Positions 1-11,560 of a stretch of 64,000 nt of DNA are shown here, one piece after another. Each line of letters begins with the position of its first letter. Positions within the stretch are counted from its first letter, which is position 1. The notes beneath the pieces are model-generated. The model saw only the letters and a program-made list of their open reading frames with translations, was not told the DNA's origin and did not search any database. The position numbers and the translations under genes are program-made. Source of the stretch: Odontocerum albicorne (lineage: Eukaryota; Arthropoda; Insecta; Trichoptera; Odontoceridae); contig OX463848.1 in NCBI GenBank assembly GCA_949825065.1, positions 27,366,699-27,430,698 of the forward strand, written 5' to 3'.

Positions 1-299
1 GGCTGCAACGACGCTGTTAAAGACGTTAAATTTTACTGTTTATTTATTGATCTATAGATGTGAAACTCTGCGGAATAAAATAGTTTCTTATGTAAGTTAT
101 CCAGAACTTATTTTATTTTTATTTGATAGAACATTTACAGGAAAACCAACGAAAAATTTATTCCAGCAAGCATGCAATGTAACACAAGTCATATAAAAAT
201 ACTTAATATATGAAGATTTAATTAAGTATATTTATGTGTGTATATGAAAATAAAATATCCCCTCGCCATTCCAACATCAGTTCAGTCGGAAAGTGAAAC

Positions 300-640
300 T
301 GTTCAGTGGAGTTTGTTTCTTCCTTTCTCCTCTTTAAGTGAGTGAGCCATCGCACACCAGCCAACTCACCGGCCACACCGTTGTACAGGATTCGATGGAC
401 ACCGAAATGAGACGATCGAAGCACACTGGCATGTATTTTCCTTTTTTTCCAAAGAACATACGAGTATATATGACCGAAGTCAGGTATTCTCATACCCCGG
501 AATACTAGGCGAAAAAAAATGCCTGTGTCATTCGAGATGAGTAGCACATCACGGGATTCGACGACCGACGACCTTTCTCAAGGAAGTCCAGTCCATTACC
601 GCGTGACCATGCAGCTAGTTGCTATGCTCATTCTCCAGTG
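300..640 (-). mobile_element. SINE family C, copy 1
   Basis: The minus strand shows gtcgtcgaatcccgtgatgt, tctcgaatgacacaggcatt, cgcctagtattccggggtat and gtggccggtgagttggctgg, about 80% like 16865-17145. The 109-codon minus frame at 218-547 is incidental to this repeat. Confidence 0.62.
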
Positions 641-1365
641 GTGCAGTATAAATTGTTGACTTACAATAACTGTGATCAATAAGCGAAAGAGCTTTCAGTT
701 CGCATTATACGCTCATTTATTCTTCATTTACATTGTCTCAGAAGGGCATTAAAACCTAGTAGACATCCCTGAGCAAACATCTCGAAAACACTACAATATC
801 TTGGCAGTCCAAATATGATTCGAGATGCATTCATATATTTTACTTGGATTTCTTGCGAACCTCTGGTTGTTTAATTTACCCAGAGTTTACTTGAATTCAT
901 GCAATATGACTGAAATACAAAGTTTTGATGTGAAAATGTACAAAATCGCAACGGCTCTTCATCATTTCAGTGACATCCTGAAGAGATCCGGTGTCTTATA
1001 ACGTCTAAGGAAAACTAAGTAGAATTTATAATATATGAACCGAAATAGGATTTTAGATTGACCTTGTGCCTAGGCGAGTTCTGACATTTGAAGTGTTGAT
1101 AAGTAACGTAGCGGAGAAACTTATGAATGAAATTCAGGAATTTGATTAGCATCTGAGAGAGACGCGTGTAGGCGTACCGGTGAATAATGTAAAGGCAAGT
1201 TGAGATACTGAATATTTGATGGCGGCAAGTATTAAGAGAATCACTAAAGAGTGCTTAGCTGATCGCATTAATGAATTTGACTCATTGCTCTGATTCGTAG
1301 AAAGACGGCAACGTACAAGGAACAAATATGGAATGAACTCGATCTAGAAGAAGACATGTTTATTT
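640..1365. other. No recognised feature
   Basis: AT-rich and free of clear repeats or coding-like frames. Confidence 0.55.
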
Positions 1366-1367
1366 AT

Positions 1368-1452
1368 TTAACACTTTATTGCAAATAAAATTTGGCGTGT
1401 TTATTTCCAGGCGGCAATCTCTTCCAATCAGCCAGACAAAAGTTAACAAAGC
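1368..1452 (-). mobile_element. SINE family A body fragment
   Basis: ggcgtgtttatttccaggcg then gcaatctcttccaatcagcc matches the body; no head remains. Confidence 0.4.
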
Positions 1453-1559
1453 AAGTTACGTGGGCGAAAAAAATATTCAAAATATTATTCATATTTATGA
1501 AATTTATGGACATAAACATATTAAAGTAAAAGTGAGATATCATTAATCAAAGGAAAAGG

Positions 1560-1845
1560 AAAGGGTGGTGGAGAAGAAAGAAAAGTCAGAAATTAAACAC
1601 CTTGTATTACTGACTAGAAATTATGAGTTTTTTCAGTTGCTTCTTAGAGCATTCCAAGGACGGAGTGAGTCTAACATTGGTTTGTAACTGGTTCCAGAGT
1701 CTGACTGCATGGACAGTAAAGGACGATTTAAAAAAGAAGAGTGGTGAGCTGGGAAGGCCAATAAACAATCATATGTCTGAGCGCGCAAGTCCATAATCGA
1801 AAAAAGGCTGAAAATTTTCGACGAGATTTGAGGGGGCGACATAAT
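1560..1845 (-). mobile_element. Jockey/CR1-like LINE 3' end, copy 1
   Basis: The minus strand reads KSSFTVHAVRLWNQLQTNVR, then LTPSLECSKKQLKKL. The F.VRAVRLWN.LP..VR..PS...FK..L motif closes many insect non-LTR proteins. Related copies lie at 24480 and 44745. Confidence 0.7.
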
Positions 1846-2104
1846 ACTTGATTCTTTGAAATTTACACCAACATTTTATCTATTTTGAAGTTTTACACAA
1901 TTTCGTGTATTTTCGAGTGTATCTGTTAGTTTTAACTCCATTTGAAGCGTTAAAATCTGACTGACTTTTTTTCATTGCACGTATTTCACGCGTAATTTAA
2001 ACGTATGGTATGTATTCTGACTAATATTCTTCCTTGCGAATAAACTAACTGGTAGAATACAAAATCCGTACCAAGTGGTAAAAAAAAAAACTTTTTTACA
2101 CGAG

Positions 2105-2375
2105 ACTTCGACCTCCGTAGCCCAGTTGGTAGGAATCTTGGTTTACGTCGGTTTATTTCAAATTGACTCCTGGTGATATTAAAAAATAAAATTGAAAAAT
2201 TGGTCTCAACCGAGTACGTGTGCGAGTGTTTTCTCTTTGCGTGCAAAGCTGCCAATACGTGCATTGACGAACTGCGAGTTCCGCACCTATTCCAGTGGTC
2301 CTAATATCGGAATTCGATTTCGAAACCTCCGGGTGGGAATCAAGCATCTTTACAACTCGTTTCCAGAGATCGTCT
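2105..2375 (+). mobile_element. SINE family B followed by an inverted head
   Basis: A plus-strand head (cgacctccgtagcccagttg) and body (gtgcgagtgttttctctttg, cacctattccagtggtcc) occupy 2105-2310. They are followed at 2311-2375 by a head in reverse orientation (cgaaacctccgggtgggaat, then tttccagagatcgtc). Confidence 0.55.
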
Positions 2376-3228
2376 AATCATATCCTGTTACGACAGCATC
2401 AATATAGCTTAGGATCTTTTTGAGTCAAAGTTATTCCATTAGTGCGTCTTGTTTCACATCTCTTGCTAGAGAAAAAGCAAGAGTCACTTTTCTCCTTTCG
2501 TCAATTGAATTATTCTTCATTTCTTTAACTCGATATAAGTGGACCCTCGAGAAAATCTAAGGTAGTTTTATAATTCCATGTGTATATCGTAAATCAGCGA
2601 GGTATCTAATCTACTTAAAGTATTATACGGTTTTAAAAAAAATGTTAAGTTTTCCACAATTTGTAATCTTTAGAGACGTCAGACCAGAAAGTCTTCATTT
2701 ACTTAGCGGAGAAACTTTGTGATGGAGACATATTACTAATTCAATGGAACGATCGATTCCAAGTTGCACTGTGACTTTAAAAGTGCAGTTTAAATTGATG
2801 TGTCAGGAAAGCACAAAGAGAAGTCAAAGAGAAACGTTACCCACAATCGGGAGCTTTTGAAAAAACTTTTGACTTACGTTTCAATCAATACGTCGTCTGA
2901 TTGCGCATTTATTTTTCTTTGCCGTTCATTGTAGTACAAAGAAGATTTGATTCTCGACGGATTGTTTTTATTTTTCAAAAAATATTGAATTTGGCATTGA
3001 CGTATTTAGATTCTGCAAATTATTTAACAGGTCATTCAATTTTATTTCTCTTAATTATTGAAGAGGTAAGCGTTTATTTATTTTATTAAGTATGACAAAA
3101 AAAAGTTATTAAAACATAAACTAACAAAAGCAAGCAAGATGACTTAATTAATTCATTATTAGTTCCAATTATTTCAGTCGTATTTTTGGTCTTATCAAAT
3201 ATGGCAATATGAAATGTAAAATGTATAC

Positions 3229-3640
3229 ATACCATCACGCTATTTTCCTGTTGGTGTAGGCAGAAAGGATAGTGCGCAATTCTTTCTTATCTCGACACAC
3301 ATCCTTATCCTCTTCTACGTCCATACACCTTCTCATACAACTTGTACGATTTGTCTGACTTTCTACGTGTGCTTCTTTCAGAATATCATTCAATTGATCC
3401 AACCATACTTTCCTTGATCTTCCTCTCACATTTCTTCCCTTTATATTTGCACTATATATCTGTTTTGCTAGTATTTTTTTATTCATTTATTCCACATGCC
3501 CAAATAACCTCAGCGTGCTCTTTTTTTTCTGACTTGACACATTAGCGTTATGTTTACCTTCTTCCCTTAGAAATTCATTCCGTATTCTATCATACATTGT
3601 CACTTCATGTATTTTTCTCAATGCACGTATTTTACAGCAT
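3229..3640 (-). mobile_element. Non-LTR retrotransposon 3' end, family A (RTE-like), copy 1
   Basis: On the minus strand it reads QIYSANIKGRNVRGRSRKVW, then LDQLNDILKEAHVES, RTSCMRRCMDVEE and LRTILSAYT. This is the basic GRGRPRK.WLDQ...ILKEG segment and C-terminus that follow the reverse transcriptase in a common insect LINE group. A frame of 83 codons is still open. The 3' terminus is GCGTGATGGTATgtatac, as in all other copies. The upstream part (3490-3640) continues as decayed coding sequence. It is a 5'-truncated copy. Confidence 0.8.
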
Positions 3641-3954
3641 TTATTCGGCCTTTCTCAAAACAATATTTTATAAGTTGAACAAAATACAAAACAGTTTGAA
3701 AGGTTAAACAAGAAATTAAAACATAAACAGTAAATATAGGTTTCTAAAAAAAGTAAATAAATAAAAAGTATATCGTGTGCCTCTTAGCGAAGCCTTCAAA
3801 CTATGAAGTAAAAAGTTTAATATATCAATCTTGCTATCGCACCTCGGATTAAATATTTTACAGTAGTTTAATAATTTAGTTGATTCTAGAAACATGAGGT
3901 TCATTTTTCCAAAAAGGCAGTACAGTCGACTTCATAATTAAATAAGGTAACACT

Positions 3955-4215
3955 TTATATTTATTTTATTTATTTTACACATGACAAGAAATATACATAA
4001 TTTGCGAAAAAAACAACAAGTAATTTAATTTGGACACACAATTTTAATAGATCTGGGTTTGTTGCGTTTCATTTGACGTGTCCCCAGTAAACTTGGATAT
4101 TGCTCGTATCTCACTGAGGATATATAGCATGAAAAAATAAATCGACACTTTCCGATTTTTGATTATATAAAACCCCGTTGCACGTTCTCATCAACCTGAC
4201 AAACAGTGACACTCA
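3955..4215 (-). mobile_element. LINE 3' UTR repeat, family U, copy 1
   Basis: Reverse complement of 57495-57770: it shares gttgatgagaacgtgcaacg, ctcagtgagatacg-like and catgacaagaaatatacata blocks, with the (TAAA)n end at 3955-3975. Confidence 0.65.
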
Positions 4216-4324
4216 ATTACATATGTATACATCACTGGAATCAAACCCCTCATACTTCATCACTCTAGACTATAATACGAGTATATAAACTTAATAAAAT
4301 AGTTAAGTAATAAATAGAAAGGCA

Positions 4325-4385
4325 AACCACGACCTCCTAGGTCTAGTTGCTAAATCATGTCTTCCAACCAGGAAACATTTTTAAC
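4325..4385 (+). mobile_element. SINE head fragment
   Basis: acgacctcctaggtctagtt then gtcttccaaccagg matches the first half of the family A head only. Confidence 0.45.
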
Positions 4386-4389
4386 TGAA

Positions 4390-6570
4390 GAAGAAATATT
4401 CTATAAATATAGATTTTTGCCATAATATATTGAAGACATTTGCTGAAATATTGTTTTCCGCATAATATAAACTATTTTACGATTTTTTAATGGGTAATCC
4501 ACTCATTCTAGGATGATTTGTGTCACTACATCAAAACACAAAATGCCATTATTTATAATTCGAGAAAAAAACTGTTTTTGGTTTTTGAAAATTTTATTTT
4601 AAAATATACAGGAAAGTAATACATTTGATAGTTAGTAAAAATATTCAATTTTTTTTATGAAAAACAGAGTAAGTTTTTTCTTCAAATGTTGAGTATTCAG
4701 TTTACAAAACAACTTTTCTTTCCTGATCATTTTATCTAGTTGAAAAAAATACAAACATTCTTTTTAAACATTTAGATTAAAAGTTGAGATTTCTTTTGAC
4801 TGCAGTCTCATCGGTTTCGTTTATTTTCTCATTCTTCCTCTTTTAAACGTAACTTTTATCGGAAAGAGAAACTCAAACTTTTGCAATAAGTAATTCAAAA
4901 TAATTTTGCAAAACTTTTCCCCTTGCTAAATATTTAACCGTTAACTCTGACATCCGTCCTGTCCCTCGGAAGACTTAATTAAAGTATCGATACGTCAGGA
5001 TGTATGTCAGGAGTAGAATCCTTTGTATGTATCCAATTCTGAAACTCTGAAAGTTTCTTACATTTTGGAACTTTCTATTTGTTAATACGAGTAGTGAATT
5101 TATATTTCAACAAAAATGATTATTTTTTAACTTTCTAATTTCTAAAATCAGTGTTGTTCGTGAAATAAAAGTTCTAAATTTTACAAATTGAAATACTCTG
5201 GAACAGCGTTTTGTAAACTGGAGTTCGCGAATTATTGTTGAGGGTCCGCCAAACTATAATCAGTAATCGAAAAATATAGCACGAATGAAAATCACACGTA
5301 ATTACACTCTTAACATATACTCGTATTTAACACAATAAAAATACAAGAACTAATAAATTTAACCTGCAGAACGTGTCGCCCATGTTAAAAATACGCGTGT
5401 TAAAATTATTGTAAGAAATATTTATTTCAAGTTCGTAATCATACAGGTTTCGTTCCCAATTTTCTTTTCCTCTCCAACATCCCTTCCTTTTTCATTTGGT
5501 TGATGATATATCACGTTTATTCTTGTTATTTATGTTTTTCATGAATTGTTGTACAAATGAATATAATTTGAATTATTTTGCGAGCCGTTATTTACTTTTG
5601 TCTGATTGATTGGAAATATATTTATACCTGGAAATAAACCCGCCAGATTGTCGTCCAATGAAGTGTTAAATAAATAAATAACATGTGTTGAGCTAGGTAT
5701 CAGTAGCAACCAGCGCTTTGCATAAGTGAGCATGCGTTCAAGTTTATGCCTGAATATCTATTATACTCGTATGTACACGTGCAGGGAAACTTGATGAAAT
5801 TTATACTAAAAATTCCCAGAAAACTTGTCAAGACTTTCTTAAAAATACATTTTCATCGTGTTTATCGTTAACTGAATGGGAATCCTAAATTGTTAATGAA
5901 ATGTAAATAAGTTTAAAAACCGCTGCTCTAGAGTAAATGGTATAAAGGAATAAAAATGAACTAATAAATGGAATTGTGCTGATATGGTTTTTTCTCATTA
6001 GAACTCTTCATCTTCAAAGCTTGATTATGGAGATTTGCTTGATTAGTACCTTAACAAAATTTGCATGATCTGAATCAAATGCCATTGTTTAGGATACTTA
6101 AAAAATATCTCGGATTTTTATTTATTTTCTTTTTTTGTAAAGATTCTGCTTTATTTCAAAGTCCGTTTTCAAGCTTGTGGGATTTTCCAAATATTTAAAT
6201 TTATATTCTTGGTCGCGACTGAATAAGAGTTTTTTTTTGTGGATTTCGTAGATATTTTGTGTGGAAATCTTGCCATCGTGATTTTTTAACCCGACAAATA
6301 TTGAATCGGGTCGATTTTAAAGATGGTCAACATTACATGGGTTTTATTATGATAAACAATGTAACATAAGTGTAAAATTGTTTATTTATATATACTGTTT
6401 TCTTTTTTTGAACTCGAATGTTCACTAAACGCTTACAATGAATAATATTCAGTGATTGTTGATAAAAGTAATTTTCAGTTTTCGGTACAGATTTGTGATT
6501 ATTGATGACGAAATACATATAACATATTTTGTTTATAGTTAAGGCATTAACGTTGTGGAGGTTTAAAGAC
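4390..6570. other. AT-rich DNA without recognised features
   Basis: Long T and A runs, no splice-flanked coding-like stretch and no repeat of clear family. tacgagta/tactcgta octamers occur at about 5086, 5321 and 5765. Confidence 0.6.
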
Positions 6571-6572
6571 AT

Positions 6573-6776
6573 TGTTATTTATTTTTATCAAACACTGTTT
6601 ATTCCACTTTTTTGTGACGGTATAACCCTACCGGTTTCAAGGCTTTCACCTCATCTTCAGGGGAGTGTTTAGGGGAGTGCATCTCCCCTGAAGATGAGGT
6701 GAAAGCCTTGAAACCGGTAGGGTTATACCGTCACAAAAAAGTGGAATAAACAGTGTTTGATAAAAATAAATTACAA
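6573..6776. repeat. Foldback of Penelope-like 3' tails
   Basis: Two copies of the same tail face away from each other. The left arm 6573-6665 is the reverse complement of the right arm 6683-6775, essentially without mismatch over about 90 bp, with a 17-base spacer that itself folds (aggggag...ctcccct). The right arm reads ctgaagatgaggtgaaagcc, then ttgaaaccggtagggttata, then ccgtcacaaaaaagtggaat. The tail matches that of the coding-bearing copies at 19821 and 43757. Confidence 0.9.
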
Positions 6777-6779
6777 CAT

Positions 6780-8260
6780 ATAACATAGTTAAATTACTCA
6801 GTTTTTACAGTATATAAAGCATTTAATATACATCAATACATAATCTTATTATTTTTTTTAGTTTTGTTAAGTGTTCATATGAGTTTCTACGTTTTTAAAT
6901 AAAAGTAAAAAGTGTGATACTACCAAAATAATGTATATGAGCTTGGAAAAAAGTCAAATGAGCTTGGAAAAAGTCGAATGAGCTAGAAGACGATCCTGAA
7001 TTGAGGTTTCGCAGGGTTATATACCAGTTGATACGATTATTAACCTTAAATGCAACGAAATAAATTGAACAAAAGTAGAATAACCTTAAGAAATTGGCTA
7101 AGAACAGAAATGTTTGAATATTTTGAATAAATAGTAATGTTGATGATAAGGGATGATAAGGGCTGCAAATTTATTCATTTATACAAGTATTTGAGTCAAC
7201 TCAACATGGAAACAACTCCGAAAAACATTTAAAATTAATTGATTCAATGCAATCCTACTTTTTCAAGTATTCTTACGACTGATATTTGAATTTAAAGTAT
7301 TTTTTTTAAATGAATATAGCTTTAATCTATTATACAAATTCGTGGTAAGCTTACATTTTTGTTTTATAAGTATCTAACCTTGGCTCGCCGGAGAAAAACC
7401 AATCCATTTTTAAGACAATCGAGGGGGTGATTTGAACCATTTTATAAAATAAAATCACGTGAATGCTTTAGCGTGAATCAAGGTTTCAACTGACTTTAAA
7501 ACGTTTCAGTGTCATTCTGTAGGGTATATGATTATTAATAAGGGTCCAAGCAAAGTTCATAAAAAGGGGATCCATCATTAATATGGAAAACAAACATATT
7601 CTCGTAAATATTGATTGACACCTCGATAAGTTTTTACTAAGATGAGAAATTTGAGTATTGTTTCTGTGCTTATATATTATATCACGACACATTTTCAATA
7701 TTCCAAAAATATATTATTGTTTTTCTGTTTTTTTTTTATATCAAATCGTACTTGCTAGCTTTTATGTTTAGGTTTGAGTTGGGTTTAATCCGTCTGAGCG
7801 TCTGTTTGCGTCTTTTGGAGATGCCCTGGCGCCGTAATTCATCCGACCTGATGATGCTTGCAGTCCTGAAGCTTTCAGGTGGAAAGTGAGACTGTCTAGA
7901 CGGCTGCACTTTCTTTTCTTTTCTCAACAGATACTCAATCTGAGTGGTCATTATTACTTTTATTTTTATCATAAAAAATATTAATTTTAAATTTCGAAAG
8001 AGACTAATTTCGGATTCATTAAACAAAGAGATAATTGGTATGCTCGCTAGTGATTTATATTTTATATATTTTTTGTTTTTGACAGCTTCAATTCCATCGG
8101 CTGATTTCGCGGAAAATGTAATTTACTATTTTGAGATTGGCATAAACCCTGGATAAAATAATTATAAATTAAATTGTGTATAACAGTGACGAAAAATAAT
8201 TGTCTTAAATCGTGAAAGGTGGATTAAGTTTACTAGAGAATACAACTTACATGCATTTAT
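6780..8260. other. AT-rich DNA, one GC-richer patch
   Basis: Apart from the 21-bp repeat at 6937, the only patch of note is 7785-7930 (cgtctgagcgtctgtttgcg, agtcctgaagctttcaggtg). It has a small hairpin but no recognised identity. Confidence 0.55.
6937..6992. repeat. Short tandem repeat, about 21-bp unit
   Basis: gagcttggaaaaaagtcaaat, gagcttggaaaaagtcgaat and a third partial gagctagaagac. Confidence 0.8.
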
Positions 8261-8262
8261 AC

Positions 8263-8850
8263 CATCACGCCATTTCCCTATTCATGTAGGCAGAGTGGAC
8301 ATAGCGCCACTCTTATTTCGACACACCTTGTGCCTTTTCTACATCTTGACACCTTTTATAACTCCTACGATTTGTCTGACTTTTTACATTTCCTTCTTTC
8401 AAAATATCATTCACTTAATCTAACCATCCTTTCCTTGGTCTTCCTCCACCATGCTTTCCAGTCACATTTGCACTATGTATGTGTTTTTTAGTCTTTCTTC
8501 ATGCATTCATTCTCAATGCCCAAACCATCTCAAAAAATAAATTAAAGTTTTTAAATTTAGTTTATTCAATAATTATTGTTCGATTGCTTTTAAATTATTT
8601 AGGAAATAATTTATATGGAAGTTTAATTGGATTTATTAAAACTAATTTAAAATTAATAATATCTTTCTCTTCTATCAATCGGATTAATTGTTTGAGCTCA
8701 TCATATATTTACTGTAGGAATAGATGTTGATACTCGAGCTTACTTTAGAGTGTTTTTTATCATACGCAACACATCAACTTCAAGTTCACATTCATCCCAA
8801 ATCACTTGATTCCACATTCTGTCATACATTGCCTGTCACGTTCATTCATT
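8263..8850 (-). mobile_element. LINE family A, copy 2, split by the NUMT
   Basis: The 3' end ataccatcacgcc (complement) is at 8262. Coding remnants equivalent to copy 1 run to about 8533, are interrupted by the mitochondrial insertion (8534-8748), and continue to about 8850 (gattccacattctgtcatac equals the matching block of copy 1). Confidence 0.78.
8534..8748 (+). pseudogene. Chimeric mitochondrial insertion (NUMT): ND2 piece joined to COI piece
   Basis: Read with the invertebrate mitochondrial code, 8681-8748 gives GLIVWAHHMFTVGMDVDTR then AYFS, a highly conserved block of cytochrome c oxidase subunit I (around residue 280-300 of the normal protein). The TGA Trp, ATA Met and AGA Ser codons are all in mitochondrial usage. 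The preceding part, 8534-8680, reads NLYGSLIGFIKTNLK then a LMMSFSSIN block, which fits NADH dehydrogenase subunit 2, whose K.L.(A)FSSINH motif is diagnostic. In arthropod mitochondria both genes lie on the same strand but are well over a kilobase apart, so the junction near 8680 is a deletion or an end-joining of two fragments. The insertion interrupts a LINE 3' fragment that continues on both sides. It is non-functional in the nucleus. Confidence 0.82.
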
Positions 8851-9523
8851 CATCCCGTAATTTGTAACGTTCACGTTTGATTTTGATACACCAGAATTAG
8901 TACCAGAGTACAATTTTTATTCAACTTATCCAACAAGGTGTCTACAACTTATCCATATGGGAGACGTAGGATCAGTTGTAGAGACTCCAAAATGCATCCA
9001 ATTTATCATTAACTTTCGGAAGTATGACTACGTGTCCAAGCTTCGGAACAGACTTCAATAACTTAAAATCAGAGAGCAAAGGACACGTTCTGTCAATATT
9101 ATTCTACTTGCTTAACAATCTCAATTCTCCTTCACATTTTCACGAAAAATTCAACTTTATTTTAGAAAACGGACGTTTTTTTCGATCAGGCACTAAGGGA
9201 CTCCTTCACATACCAATACACCACATTTTACATCATTTGCGGTTCACTCGGCGAGATTGTGGATCGAACTTTCAAGATTTATCGGGTGTGCGTTATTCTT
9301 GTTTACGTTTAAGAGAGAATTGAAAAAAATCCTTTCATTCTTATTTACCTTCCTTATCCCTGGACGAATTTTTTTCTTTTAGTTTTATCATTATTAATAG
9401 AGACGAGTCATTTACGAGTATGTAATTTTTATACTTAAATTTAAACAAATGTATTTTTTTTATCTGTAACTGCTCAAAATGATTTATTGTATCCAAAATG
9501 AGGCGGTTGGTTCAAAGAAACAG
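8851..9523. other. No recognised feature
   Basis: A 99-codon plus-strand frame (9024-9323) has no recognisable domain and no good splice sites. It is probably chance or old repeat. Confidence 0.45.
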
Positions 9524-9646
9524 ATGTATATGAATAGATCTATTAGATATGTCATGATTAACTATTCGTACGGCTACTAAATAATGTATATGAATAGATC
9601 TATTAGATATGTCATGATTAACTATTCGTACGGCTACTAAATAATG
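9524..9646. repeat. Tandem duplication, 60-bp unit, 2 copies
   Basis: The unit atgtatatgaatagatctat, then tagatatgtcatgattaact, then attcgtacggctactaaata is repeated without a mismatch, so the duplication is recent. Confidence 0.95.
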
Positions 9647-10180
9647 AAAATGGAAATAAATTAATGGAAGTGTAATGATTGATTTATAATATTTTATTTT
9701 ATTATTTATCAACGGTACAATGTGTCTTACAAAATTATTAAAAAAGTTGTTTTTGCTTCATTTAGAATATTTATAGAATAATTTTGATATATAAAAAAGA
9801 AAGAAAAAAACAATTTATAACAATTCAACAAAACCAACTAAAAATACACATAAAAACATTTAATATAAAACATAAGTACAAGAGTCAAAACGATTAAAAA
9901 AAAAATATATATATACACAGTTGATCATACGATATGGTGCATTTTCCAGTCCGCACCATACCATACTAATTTGACATTCATGCGAAAATAATAGTACAGC
10001 ACAAATTCTACAATCAGCATACTTTTATCGCTCGACAGACTGGATACATATATCGGCAATCTAAGCAAATAGATTTCCTAAAAGATGCATTATATTATAG
10101 ATGAATTTTGATTGTAATCATTTTACGTATAAATATATCAATCATTTCATTTAACTCTAGTATTTAGATTATATTATTTT

Positions 10181-10530
10181 ATGTCCTCTTGCCCGCAATG
10201 GCAGACTTCTGTCAAACAAAATATATCCCGCCTTGGTAAAACTTTGGTCATGCCTTGTCTAAACGATAAAAATATTGCGTTCTATTGTAAAAAAAAATTA
10301 TGTCCTCTTGCTCGCAATGGCAGGCTTCTGTCAAACAAAATATATCCCACCTTGGTAAAACTTTGGTCATGCCTTGTCTAAACGATAAAAATATTGCGTT
10401 CTATTGTAAAAAAAAAATTATGTCCTCTTGCCCGCAATGGCAGGCTTCTGTCAAACAAAATATAACCCGCCTTGGTAAAACTTTGGTCATGCCTTGTCTA
10501 AACGATGAAAATATTGCGATCTATTGTAAA
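10181..10530. repeat. Tandem array, 119-120-bp unit, 3 copies
   Basis: Units start at 10181, 10300 and 10420 with atgtcctcttgc and end with attgtaaa plus an A-run. They differ at only a few positions. The frame repeats as MSSCPQWQ..VKQNI, incidental to the array. Confidence 0.93.
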
Positions 10531-10569
10531 TTTTTAAAAAATACAAAGAATTTTAAAAATATTATCAAG

Positions 10570-10790
10570 ATAATCCAGTAGTGCAACCTCTGGTATCTTA
10601 ATAATGGCACTAGTGTCACAAAAATAATACGATAACAATAGATAATCGAGAGGCTGATTTTGAGGTGTATGATGTGATGGCGGCTGCAGGTCGCTGTTAT
10701 CCATGGAAGCCGGCAAGCTGAGGAGATGCGGGTTTGAGTCCCGTCGGCCACCTTTCATTTTAACTGCGGCCCTCATCTGTTATTATTTTG
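10570..10790 (+). mobile_element. tRNA-derived SINE, family D (single copy here)
   Basis: The tRNA-like region gatggcggctgcaggtcgct (A-box-like) and tgcgggtttgagtcccgtcg (B-box-like) is followed by a short tail. The preceding AT-rich part includes aatccagtagtgcaacc. It abuts the 119-bp tandem repeat. Confidence 0.5.
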
Positions 10791-11373
10791 TCTCAATGAT
10801 TTGGTGATTTTTTTCTTATATAAAAATATTATTTAATATTTTATTTTCAATTGGCATTATACCTATGGAGTGTTAGTATCTTCAAATTGTTTATTTATTG
10901 TTTATTTTAATAAAATTATTCTTTTACAACCTTTACTTTGAGTAGCGGTGTTTTTTTTTTAAAATTTGAAATGAACTGTGAAAATGAACTTATAAATCTT
11001 ATTCTTTTTTTTTATTCGCCTGACGAGATATATTGCGAGTTTTTATTTAATCAATCTTCTGGAAATAAATTGTAAACTTGTCTGTTCACAGAGTAGTGGG
11101 AGGGACAGTTTCTTAACAGTGTCACTCGACCTGTTTTTTTCTTCTCAGCTGAAATATTGCATCTCTTTTTTATCAAACATCCAAATGAAAGTAATTTAAA
11201 AAAAAAACTTTATTTTATAAAGAAAGATATACTCTGTTTTATATTTGATTGTACCAATTGAGTTTATATTAAGATAAATGGCTCTTTATTTTTCGGGAGT
11301 ATTTTTTCTCGCCTTTTTTCAATTGTTTATTACTTCATTTAAAAAAGACCTTAAGCTAAAGAATTACGATTTT

Positions 11374-11560
11374 GTTGTATACAGTTCAACCTGGTGGATT
11401 TATTGTCACATGGCAATTGGGTTTATAGTCATAAAAATATAAAAGTGACATGAATCAGAATGATATCGATACCGTTTTAAAAAAAATGTGTAGGAATGGG
11501 AATCGAACCCGCAACCTCCGGGTCGGAAAACAGGGGATTACGAACTAGGCCACGGATGTT
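11374..11560 (-). mobile_element. tRNA-derived SINE, family A
   Basis: The head complement gggaatcgaacccgcaacct, ccgggtcggaaaacaggg and taggccacgga is well kept; the body (acagttcaacctggtggatt) is diverged. Confidence 0.72.

Noticed and set aside
2111..2145. tRNA genes (several B-box matches, e.g. 36290-36340, 43280-43325, 61535-61560)
   Set aside because: They cannot fold into complete cloverleaves and continue into shared non-tRNA bodies, so they are heads of SINEs.
6333..6572. 79-codon minus-strand gene
   Set aside because: AT-rich chance frame with lysine, asparagine and tyrosine bias and no domain.
7785..7930. Third hammerhead-like or Penelope tail (cctgatgatgcttgcagtcc)
   Set aside because: It has CTGATGA and a hairpin, but no GAAA box in the required position and no similarity to the other tails.
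9512..9712. Repeat-containing small protein on the minus strand
   Set aside because: The frame merely translates the 60-bp tandem duplication; there is no coding support.
10181..10530. CRISPR-like array
   Set aside because: The repeats are long and directly adjacent without unique spacers, and the genome is eukaryotic.
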